Below are positions 1 to 6,430 of a stretch of 6,449 nucleotides of DNA, one piece after another. The notes under the pieces were generated by a model, which saw nothing but the letters and a program-made list of their open reading frames with translations, was not told the DNA's origin and made no database searches. Position numbers and translations under genes: made by a program. Location: NCBI GenBank assembly GCA_029934735.1, contig JAOZLR010000155.1, forward strand, positions 1 through 6,449. Reading direction: 5' to 3'. The stretch is from Bacteroidales bacterium. Lineage in GTDB: Bacteria; Bacteroidota; Bacteroidia; Bacteroidales; JAADJA01. The stretch's first letter is position 1, and every line of letters begins with the position of its first letter.

Positions 1-13
1 GGCAAGCTTTTTT

Positions 14-250
14 TTATTCTGCAAGTATCAACACTTTATTTTTTAACACCTCTATCACACCGCCTTTAATTTCGAAAAACTGCGGGTTCTTGTCATTATC
101 CAGAACTTTCACCTTGCCTTCTTTAAGAATAGATATTAGGGGGGCGTGATTATTCATTATCTCGAATGATCCGTCCTTTCCGGGTAGCTGAACAAGATAT
201 ACTTCTCCGGTAAAAATTGTTTTATCAGGGCTTATAATTTCAACGTTCAT
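14..250 (-). CDS. atpC: F1F0 ATP synthase subunit epsilon, short form
   Basis: This is the epsilon subunit of the F1 sector, part of the central rotor stalk that couples gamma rotation to the membrane c-ring on the cytoplasmic face. The 78-residue protein carries the family's N-terminal beta-sandwich signature: SPD at residues 7-9, GEV at 15-17, the LPG turn at 22-24, GSFEIMNNHAPLIS at 27-40 and a GGV turn near 63-65. It ends at a clear TAA directly after the sandwich. The C-terminal two-helix domain of the roughly 139-residue E. coli protein, which inhibits ATP hydrolysis, is therefore absent. This is not a window-edge artefact, because the stop codon lies inside the window. The ATG is the only sensible start and lies 29 bases after atpD, so the two are surely co-transcribed. 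No Shine-Dalgarno sequence is visible. Short epsilon subunits are known in Bacteroidota. Confidence 0.95.
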   Translation of the reverse strand: MNVEIISPDKTIFTGEVYLVQLPGKDGSFEIMNNHAPLISILKEGKVKVLDNDKNPQFFEIKGGVIEVLKNKVLILAE

Positions 251-279
251 TATAGTGCTGTATTCTTAATGATTATTTC

Positions 280-1788
280 TTATTTTTCTCCAGAAAGTAT
301 TTTCTTACCCTTCTCAATTGCCTCATCAATAGTTCCTACCAGGTTAAAAGCAGCTTCAGGATATTCATCAACTTCTCCATCCATGATCATATTGAAACCT
401 TTGATTGTATCTTCAATCTTTACGAGTGTTCCCTTAAGGCCTGTAAACTGTTCTGCAACATGGAACGGCTGTGAAAGAAAACGCTGAACTCTACGTGCTC
501 TGTTTACTGCAAGTTTATCTTCTTCTGACAATTCATCCATACCCAGGATTGCAATAATGTCCTGTAGTTCTTTATAGTGCTGTAATAGCTCTTTAACTCT
601 TTGGGCTGTATTATAATGCTCAGCACCAACAATTTCAGGAGAAAGTATCCTTGATGTAGAGTCGAGCGGGTCAACAGCTGGATAAATTCCTAATTCGGCA
701 ATTTTACGACTTAATACTGTAGTAGCATCAAGGTGCGAAAAAGTAGTTGCCGGAGCAGGGTCGGTAAGGTCATCAGCAGGTACATAAACAGCCTGAACAG
801 ATGTAATGGAGCCTTTTTTTGTTGAGGTAATCCGTTCCTGTAGCGCGCCCATTTCTGTTGCAAGTGTAGGTTGATAACCTACGGCTGACGGCATACGTCC
901 TAATAAAGCTGAAACTTCAGAGCCTGCCTGTGTAAAACGGAAAATATTATCCATAAAGAACAGGATATCACTCCCACCTGATTTTTCATCACCATCACGA
1001 AAATACTCTGCAATCGTTAAACCGGTAAGTGCAACCCTTGCTCGTGCTCCGGGAGGCTCATTCATCTGACCGAATGATAATGTTGCCTGTGATTGTTGCA
1101 ACTCTTTGCGGTCAACTTTCGACAAGTCCCATCCGCCTGATTCCATATCTTTTGTAAATTCATCACCATATCTTATAACTCCCGACTCAATCATCTCGCG
1201 GAGCAAGTCATTACCCTCTCTTGTTCGTTCACCAACACCTGCAAAAACCGACATTCCGGAGTAATTCTTTGCAATGTTGTTGATAAGTTCCATAATGATA
1301 ACCGTTTTTCCAACACCTGCACCACCAAACAGACCAACTTTTCCACCTTTTGAATAAGGCTCAATGAGATCGATAACTTTAATACCTGTATATAGGATTT
1401 CTACCGATGTTGATAATTCGTCATATTTCGGTGGATCGCGGTGTATCACATAGGATTTGTCTGTATCAACCTGCCCGAGACCGTCAATAGTATCGCCAGT
1501 TACATTAAATAGTCGTCCTTTAATTTCTTCACCTACCGGAATTGCTATTGGTTGACCTGTTCCGATTACATCCATACCCCTTCTTAAGCCGTCAGTTGAA
1601 TCCATTGCAATTGTTCTCACTGTATTTTCTCCAATATCCTGCTGTGTTTCAAGCACCAGTGTTGATCCGTCATCTCTGGTTACTACCAGCGCATCAAGAA
1701 GATTAGGAAGGTCTTCTTCCTTTTCAAATGTAACATCTAAAACTGCTCCAATTATCTGAGATATAGTCCCTTTACTTTTGGTTTCCAT
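280..1788 (-). CDS. atpD: F1F0 ATP synthase subunit beta
   Basis: This is the catalytic subunit of F1, which makes or hydrolyses ATP at the alpha/beta interfaces on the cytoplasmic side of the inner membrane. The 502 residues contain every catalytic landmark. The N-terminal beta barrel spans about 8-85. The Walker A loop GGAGVGKT is at 155-162 and GERTREGND at 186-194, with the catalytic Glu at 187 and Arg at 188. The Walker B strand ends at Asp280. The adenine-contacting Tyr is at 369, the alpha/beta signature PAVDPLDSTS at 370-379, and an exact DELSEED loop at 418-424. Compared with the 460-residue E. coli protein it has about 27 extra residues between the catalytic Glu segment and GQMNEPPG (about 206-239), and about 5 more just before Walker B (264-272). 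The ATG start is supported by the family N-terminus and by a TAnnTTTG element just upstream. It lies 40 bases after lspA and 29 before atpC. Confidence 0.98.
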   Translation of the reverse strand: METKSKGTISQIIGAVLDVTFEKEEDLPNLLDALVVTRDDGSTLVLETQQDIGENTVRTIAMDSTDGLRRGMDVIGTGQPIAIPVGEEIKGRLFNVTGDTIDGLGQVDTDKSYVIHRDPPKYDELSTSVEILYTGIKVIDLIEPYSKGGKVGLFGGAGVGKTVIIMELINNIAKNYSGMSVFAGVGERTREGNDLLREMIESGVIRYGDEFTKDMESGGWDLSKVDRKELQQSQATLSFGQMNEPPGARARVALTGLTIAEYFRDGDEKSGGSDILFFMDNIFRFTQAGSEVSALLGRMPSAVGYQPTLATEMGALQERITSTKKGSITSVQAVYVPADDLTDPAPATTFSHLDATTVLSRKIAELGIYPAVDPLDSTSRILSPEIVGAEHYNTAQRVKELLQHYKELQDIIAILGMDELSEEDKLAVNRARRVQRFLSQPFHVAEQFTGLKGTLVKIEDTIKGFNMIMDGEVDEYPEAAFNLVGTIDEAIEKGKKILSGEK

Positions 1789-1810
1789 AGTGATTTCTTA
1801 AATTTGAGTG

Positions 1811-1818
1811 CAAAGATA
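1811..1818 (-). promoter_or_regulatory. Candidate Bacteroidota -7 promoter element for atpDC
   Basis: Read on the minus strand, these bases are TATCTTTG, an exact match to the Bacteroidota housekeeping sigma -7 consensus TAnnTTTG. The element lies in the 40-base gap between the lspA stop and the atpD ATG. A transcript starting a few bases downstream would have a leader of roughly 15-20 bases. No good TTTG-type -33 box is visible at the expected spacing; that position falls within the last codons of lspA and reads TTCTTTAAG. This would let atpD-atpC be expressed independently of the ileS cluster. The position is convincing, but the missing -33 box keeps confidence moderate. Confidence 0.55.
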
Positions 1819-1828
1819 AAATATTTTT

Positions 1829-2425
1829 TTATTTCTTAAAGAATTTTCTTTGGAACAGAATCAAGGAAATAACTCCAACTGTGATTGCTGAATCTGCAAT
1901 ATTGAAAACCGGTCTGAAAAAAATAAATTGTGACCCTCCCCAAACTGGAACCCAGGAAGGATAAATGCCTTTTATTAATGGGAAATAGAGCATATCAACA
2001 ACCTTCCCGTGTAAAAATGTGCCATATCCTCCATCAGTTGGAAAAAGTGACGCAACTTCGTGAAACCTGCTTTCGTTGAATGCCATACCATAAAATGCAC
2101 TATCAATAATATTGCCTAGTGCTCCTGCAAAAATGAGTGAAATACAGATGATAAGTCCTGTTTTTGCGCCTTGCTTAATTAAATGGACTAGATACCACCC
2201 GATGCCAGCAACAGCAATAATTCTGAAAATACTCAAAATAAGTTTTCCGAATGAGCCTCCAAACCTCATTCCGAAAGCCATTCCTTCGTTTTCGGTAAAA
2301 TGCAGAATAAACCAGTTTCCTATTACCGGAATTTCTTCTCCAAGGGTTAAATGAGTTTTAATCCAGATTTTAGAAACCTGATCAACTATTAAAACCAGAA
2401 AAATAATAAAAGCTGCTTTTTTCAA
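1829..2425 (-). CDS. lspA: Lipoprotein signal peptidase (signal peptidase II), TTG start
   Basis: LspA is an aspartyl protease of the inner membrane that removes signal peptides from prolipoproteins after their lipobox cysteine has been lipidated. The 198-residue protein has the expected four membrane segments (about 3-22, 62-83, 88-108 and 168-192). Its conserved blocks are DQVSK at 15-19, ENEGMAFG at 45-52, GALGNIIDS at 101-109, KVVDML with catalytic Asp144, and FNIADSAITVG with catalytic Asp178. It is longer than the 164-residue E. coli enzyme because of extra periplasmic loop residues: about 27 between GNIID and VVD, and about 16 between VVD and FN. The Arg that usually follows GNxxD is Ser109 here. 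The start is TTG: no ATG or GTG occurs in frame between it and the upstream TGA at 2489-2491, and the first internal Met is residue 49, beyond essential Asp15. It follows the traR/dksA-like gene by 32 bases, probably in the same operon. Confidence 0.95.
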   Translation of the reverse strand: MKKAAFIIFLVLIVDQVSKIWIKTHLTLGEEIPVIGNWFILHFTENEGMAFGMRFGGSFGKLILSIFRIIAVAGIGWYLVHLIKQGAKTGLIICISLIFAGALGNIIDSAFYGMAFNESRFHEVASLFPTDGGYGTFLHGKVVDMLYFPLIKGIYPSWVPVWGGSQFIFFRPVFNIADSAITVGVISLILFQRKFFKK

Positions 2426-2457
2426 AATCGAAATTTCAAAGTAGGGATGATAACAAG

Positions 2458-2874
2458 TTATCTTTTTCTTGGTTGATTTAATTTTGCATCAATACTTAAA
2501 GTAGCATGAGGTACACTTTTCAACCTTTCTTTTGAAATAAGCTTGCCTGTTACCCTGCAAACGCCGTATGTTTTATTTTCGATACGTATAATTGCATTTT
2601 CCAGCGAGTTGATAAACTTCTCCTGTCTTGCCGCAAGCCTGCTGTTTTCCTCTTTTGATAATACCTGGTATCCTTCTTCCAAAACTTTAAACGTAGGGGA
2701 TGTATCAAATGTGTCATGCTCATTGGCATTAGTATAGGCATCGGTAAGCATTTTAAAATCTTCTCTGGCCTTAACCAGTTTCTCTAAAATAATTTGGCGA
2801 AATTCGTCCAATTCCAGATCCGAATAGCGAGTCTTTTTAGTTTCTACATTAATCTCTTCATTTGCCATATCCAT
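2458..2874 (-). CDS. DksA/TraR-family RNA polymerase-binding regulator with a degenerate zinc finger
   Basis: The 138-residue protein resembles DksA/TraR proteins, which enter the secondary channel of RNA polymerase and, with or without ppGpp, adjust initiation at rRNA and amino-acid promoters. Residues about 18-100 are charged and helix-forming, fitting the coiled coil. The tip between the helices carries Asp54 and Asp57 in DTFDTS, close to the DxxDxA tip motif of DksA, with Ser in place of the Ala. The C-terminal globular region (103-130) keeps the family frame YGVCRVTGKLISKERLKSVPHATLSIDA. Of the four zinc cysteines (CxxC-x17-CxxC) only Cys106 remains; the others are Thr109, Ser127 and Ala130 at exactly conserved spacing. 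It probably cannot hold zinc in the usual way. Met1 and Met3 are both possible starts and differ by two residues. It sits between ileS (35-base gap) and lspA (32-base gap). The specific targets are not inferable. Confidence 0.92.
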   Translation of the reverse strand: MDMANEEINVETKKTRYSDLELDEFRQIILEKLVKAREDFKMLTDAYTNANEHDTFDTSPTFKVLEEGYQVLSKEENSRLAARQEKFINSLENAIIRIENKTYGVCRVTGKLISKERLKSVPHATLSIDAKLNQPRKR

Positions 2875-2909
2875 AAATTTTTAATATTCAAGCTTATTTG
2901 TACGATAAA

Positions 2910-5900
2910 TCAACCTAAATGTTTTGTAACAATAATATGTGTTTTTAGTTCATCAGATAACTCAATTATCTGTTTTTCATTGTCATCTAGATTATCAACC
3001 AATTCTAAAGAATCGGCCAAAGTTTCCGAGCAAATATACGAAAGATTTCTATTAACTGCCGGAATTAATCCATTGTTTTTTTCAATTTTTACATTTATTT
3101 TATCAGTGACTTCAAATTGTTTGTCTTTCCTGATATTTTGTATCCTGTTTACAAGTTCGCGGGCTATACCTTCCTCTTTCAGCTCATCAGTAATTGTAAT
3201 GTCAAGAGCAACTGTCAAAGTTCCAATATTACTTATCAACCATCCGGGTATGTCCTGTGTTAGTATTTCAACATCTGTTAACTCAATTACCACTTCCTGA
3301 CCGCTGATATGGAGAATATCTTTGCCTTCACTTTCAAATTGTTTGATCCTTTCATTATCGAACTGAACCAGCTCTGATGAGATTGCTTTCATCAGCTTTC
3401 CGTATTTTGGACCAAGGGTTTTAAAGTTGGGTTTAATCTTTTTAACCAAAATACTATCATCAGTCATAAACTCCAGCTCTTTAACATTCACTTCCGAAAG
3501 AATAAGTTGCTTCATTGATTCAAGCTGCTTTTTGAACTTATCATCTTTGACGGGAACCATGATCTTTGCAAGTGGCTGCCTAACTCTGATATTTGTCTTC
3601 TTCCTTAACGACAGAACCATTGATGATATTTTCTGTGCAAGCTCCATTCTCTCCTCAAGGTCGGTATTGATGTATGTTTCATTTGCTTCCGGGAAGTCTG
3701 TCAGGTGAACCGAATCAGCTTCAATTTTCCCGGTAGCGGTGTTAAGGTCAATAAATAGCCTCTCTGAAAAGAAGGGTGCAATTGGAGATGACAACTGTGC
3801 AATAGTTTCAAGGCATTTATAAAGTGTTTGATATGCCGATATCTTATCCTCTGTATATTCACCCTTCCAGAATCTTCGTCTGCTAAGGCGGACATACCAA
3901 TTGCTGAGATGCAGATCAAGAAAATCGGCAATTGCACGCCCTGCTTTTGTAGGCTCATAATCATTATAAAATGTATCCACCTTTTTAATAAGTGAATTTA
4001 ATTCTGAGATGATCCATCTGTCAAGCTCCGGACGCTTCTCAACGGGAATTTCCTCCTGTGAAAAGGTGAACCCGTCGATATTAGCATAAAGTGCAAAAAA
4101 TGCGTATGTATTGTATAATGTACCAAAAAACTTTCGTCTTACCTCATCAATGCCATTGCTATCGAATTTCAGGTTGTCCCAGGGCTGAGCATTTGTTATC
4201 ATATACCAGCGTGTTGCATCGGGGCCATATTTTTGAATTGTCTCAAACGGGTCAATAGCATTTCCAAGTCGTTTCGACATTTTGTTTCCCTTTGAATCAA
4301 GTACAAGGCCGTTTGATACGCAAGTTTTATAGGCAACTGAATCAAATACCATTGTTGCTATTGCATGAAGTGTAAAAAACCATCCTCTTGTCTGGTCAAC
4401 ACCTTCGGCAATGAAGTCGGCAGGGAAAAATTCATTCAGTTTGTCCTTTTTCTCAAACGGATAATGGAACTGAGCATAAGGCATTGAGCCGGAATCGAAC
4501 CAGACATCAATCAATGCCGGTTCGCGATACATTTTTTTCCCTGTTGGAGAGACAAGCACAATATCGTCAACATAAGGTTTATGAAAATCGAATGTTTCGT
4601 AGTTCTCTTTTGTGTTATCTCCCGGAACAAAGTCTTCCAGGGGATTTGACTTCATAAATCCTGCCTCAATTGATTTTTCAATTTCAGCTTTCAACTCTTC
4701 AGCAGAGCCAATGCAGGATTGTTCCTCCGAATCTTCTGACATCCAGACCGGTAGTGGAACTCCCCAGAATCTTGATCTTGATAGATTCCAGTCAACCAGA
4801 TTTTCGAGCCAGTTACCGAATCTGCCTGTTCCGGTTGCTTTAGGCTTCCAGTTAATGGAGTTGTTCAGCTCTATCATCCGCTCTTTGTATGCTGTTGTTT
4901 TTATGAACCAGGAATCCAGTGGATAGTAGAGGATTGGTTTGTCGGTTCTCCAGCAGTGAGGGTAGGAATGAACATATTTTTCAGTCTTAAATGCTCTGTT
5001 CTCTTTTTTGAGTTTTACAATAATGTCTATATCAACAGAATCACTATTCTTCGGATCAAAGTTTGGATCATATTCCTGTTTGACATATCTGCCTGCAAAT
5101 TCACCCATTTCATCCACAAACTTACCCTGCTTATTTACCATTGTAAGTGAGCCTATTCCGTTTTCTTTTCCAACTTTGTAGTCATCTGCACCAAAGCTGG
5201 GGGCAATATGGACTATTCCGGTTCCGTCATCGGTTGTGACAAAATCTCCGGTAACGACCCTGAATGCATCGCCATCTTCAGGTTGTGCATAGGGTAAAAG
5301 CTGCTCGTATCTTATTCCAATAAGGTCTTTGCCTTTAAACTCTCCGGCAACTTCAAAAGGGATTTTTTTCTGCCCTGGCTCATAGTCGTCAAGTTTGAGC
5401 TCAGCATTTGCTTCAGGAAAGTATTTATTCTTTAGGTCTTTACCTAATATAACAGTAATAGGTTTGTGTGTGTAAGGATTAAAAGTTTTTACTTTTATGT
5501 AGTCAATTTTTGCTCCTACAGCAAGAGCAGTATTTGATGGCAGAGTCCAGGGCGTTGTTGTCCAGGCAAGAAAAAAGAGATCTCCGCTGGTATTGTCAAA
5601 CAGGAATTCCGCCCTGTCATCTCTGCCAACTTTGAACTGGGCTACAACGGTATTATCCTTAACATCTTTGTAACAGCCAGGCAGATTCAGTTCGTGAGAG
5701 CTGAGCCCTGTACCTGCTGCCGGTGAATATGGCTGAATAGTATGGCCTTTGTAAATCAATCCTTTGTCGTAAAGTTTTTTCAGCAACCACCATACTGTTT
5801 CAATATATTTATTATCAAAAGTAAGATACGGATCATCAAGATCGACCCAGTATCCCATTTTGACTGTAAGTTCATCCCACAGGTCTTTATATTTCATCAC

Positions 5901-6275
5901 CTCCTTACGGCAGGCTTTGTTATAATCTTCAACAGAAATTTTCTTTCCAATATCCTCTTTTGTGATCCCAAGTGACTTTTCAACTCCAATTTCTACCGGA
6001 AGGCCATGAGTATCCCAGCCTGCTTTACGTTCAACAAGGTAACCCTTCATTGTTTTATACCGGCAGAAGATATCTTTAATTGACCGTGCCATAACGTGAT
6101 GGATTCCGGGAGTGCCGTTTGCTGATGGCGGCCCTTCATAAAAAACGAATGGCTTATGTCCTTTCCTGATCTCAACACTTTTTTCGAAAGTATCGTGATG
6201 CTTCCAGTAGTCGTTAATATCATTCCCGATTTGTGTCAGGTCAAGTTTTTTATATTCAGGATATTTCTGTTTCAT
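2910..6275 (-). CDS. ileS: Isoleucyl-tRNA synthetase, second type (IleRS2-like)
   Basis: This class I aminoacyl-tRNA synthetase attaches isoleucine to tRNA-Ile in the cytoplasm and hydrolyses mischarged Val-tRNA. The 1121-residue protein aligns throughout, from memory, with the Thermus-like and eukaryote-like type. The first signature region is EGPPSANGTPGIHHVMAR at 47-64, where GIHH (57-60) replaces the usual HxGH. AGWDTHGLPVE is at 85-95. The editing domain inserted in the Rossmann fold shows WTTTPWTLPSN at 238-248 and GTGIVHIAPSFGADDY at 351-366. GVDQTRGWF is at 625-633, and the second signature is KMSKR at 665-669. The helical anticodon-binding domain follows (about 745-900), then a long C-terminal extension. 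Cysteine positions that bind zinc in the Thermus enzyme are largely replaced, for example YSPAAG at 183-188 and CWRT at 441-444. It heads the probable ileS-traR/dksA-lspA transcript. The ATG has no Shine-Dalgarno sequence. Confidence 0.97.
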   Translation of the reverse strand: MKQKYPEYKKLDLTQIGNDINDYWKHHDTFEKSVEIRKGHKPFVFYEGPPSANGTPGIHHVMARSIKDIFCRYKTMKGYLVERKAGWDTHGLPVEIGVEKSLGITKEDIGKKISVEDYNKACRKEVMKYKDLWDELTVKMGYWVDLDDPYLTFDNKYIETVWWLLKKLYDKGLIYKGHTIQPYSPAAGTGLSSHELNLPGCYKDVKDNTVVAQFKVGRDDRAEFLFDNTSGDLFFLAWTTTPWTLPSNTALAVGAKIDYIKVKTFNPYTHKPITVILGKDLKNKYFPEANAELKLDDYEPGQKKIPFEVAGEFKGKDLIGIRYEQLLPYAQPEDGDAFRVVTGDFVTTDDGTGIVHIAPSFGADDYKVGKENGIGSLTMVNKQGKFVDEMGEFAGRYVKQEYDPNFDPKNSDSVDIDIIVKLKKENRAFKTEKYVHSYPHCWRTDKPILYYPLDSWFIKTTAYKERMIELNNSINWKPKATGTGRFGNWLENLVDWNLSRSRFWGVPLPVWMSEDSEEQSCIGSAEELKAEIEKSIEAGFMKSNPLEDFVPGDNTKENYETFDFHKPYVDDIVLVSPTGKKMYREPALIDVWFDSGSMPYAQFHYPFEKKDKLNEFFPADFIAEGVDQTRGWFFTLHAIATMVFDSVAYKTCVSNGLVLDSKGNKMSKRLGNAIDPFETIQKYGPDATRWYMITNAQPWDNLKFDSNGIDEVRRKFFGTLYNTYAFFALYANIDGFTFSQEEIPVEKRPELDRWIISELNSLIKKVDTFYNDYEPTKAGRAIADFLDLHLSNWYVRLSRRRFWKGEYTEDKISAYQTLYKCLETIAQLSSPIAPFFSERLFIDLNTATGKIEADSVHLTDFPEANETYINTDLEERMELAQKISSMVLSLRKKTNIRVRQPLAKIMVPVKDDKFKKQLESMKQLILSEVNVKELEFMTDDSILVKKIKPNFKTLGPKYGKLMKAISSELVQFDNERIKQFESEGKDILHISGQEVVIELTDVEILTQDIPGWLISNIGTLTVALDITITDELKEEGIARELVNRIQNIRKDKQFEVTDKINVKIEKNNGLIPAVNRNLSYICSETLADSLELVDNLDDNEKQIIELSDELKTHIIVTKHLG

Positions 6276-6340
6276 TTGTTATTTAAGTATTTCTGATTTT
6301 TTCAAAAACAGTATTAATCATTCTGGTTCTGAAAATTGTG

Positions 6341-6348
6341 CAAAAGTA
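6341..6348 (-). promoter_or_regulatory. Candidate Bacteroidota -7 promoter element for ileS
   Basis: On the minus strand these bases read TACTTTTG, an exact TAnnTTTG match, in the gene-free region upstream of ileS. A start a few bases downstream would give an ileS leader of about 60 bases. At the expected -33 distance there is no clear TTTG; the only nearby TTTG (minus strand, 6380-6383) is about 31 bases away, too far for a normal pair. I see no T-box stem-loop or T-box consensus in the leader, so tRNA-sensing control of ileS is not supported. Confidence 0.5.
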
Positions 6349-6402
6349 GGAAAAATATTATTCTGTAATGAATTATTTGCAAATTCGATGTTATAAGCAC
6401 CA

Positions 6403-6430
6403 GTCACTCTTCGACTACGCTCAGAGTGAC
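6403..6430. repeat. Short palindromic intergenic repeat (hairpin)
   Basis: GTCACTCT at 6403-6410 and AGAGTGAC at 6423-6430 form a perfect 8-base inverted repeat around a 12-base loop (TCGACTACGCTC). The element is much more GC-rich than the AT-rich leader beside it. It belongs to a CTTCGACTACGCTCAG-like family of short intergenic palindromes that I recognise from many unrelated bacterial genomes; that recognition is from memory and was not searched. It lies about 130 bases upstream of the ileS ATG and outside any reading frame I would accept. It could fold in RNA from either strand, but lacks the following T-run of an intrinsic terminator. Confidence 0.75.

Noticed and set aside
8..15. A run of eight T after atpC that might look like a terminator.
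   Set aside because: On the transcribed (minus) strand it reads as A, not U, and no GC-rich stem precedes it.
2437..2443. TACTTTG on the minus strand just before lspA, near the TAnnTTTG promoter consensus.
   Set aside because: It is one base short in the spacer and has no -33 partner; the short gap suggests co-transcription instead.
3031..3038. TATATTTG on the minus strand inside ileS, an exact TAnnTTTG match about 160 bases upstream of the traR/dksA-like gene.
   Set aside because: A six-fixed-base motif is expected by chance several times in an AT-rich window of this size, and this one is inside coding sequence without a -33 box.
2794..3300. A 168-codon open frame on the plus strand opposite the end of ileS and the start of the traR/dksA-like gene.
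   Set aside because: It lies antisense across two clearly conserved genes and has a low-complexity Ser/Phe/Ile-rich translation typical of reverse-strand shadows.
3701..3964. An 87-codon minus-strand open frame in another phase of ileS.
   Set aside because: It overlaps the conserved anticodon-binding region of IleRS completely and resembles no family I know.
4612..4926. A 104-codon plus-strand open frame within ileS.
   Set aside because: It is wholly antisense to conserved IleRS sequence, with no recognisable motif and no promoter or ribosome site.
6276..6340. Possible T-box or other riboswitch in the ileS leader.
   Set aside because: The leader is only about 60 bases, AT-rich, with no stable stem-loop and no T-box consensus.
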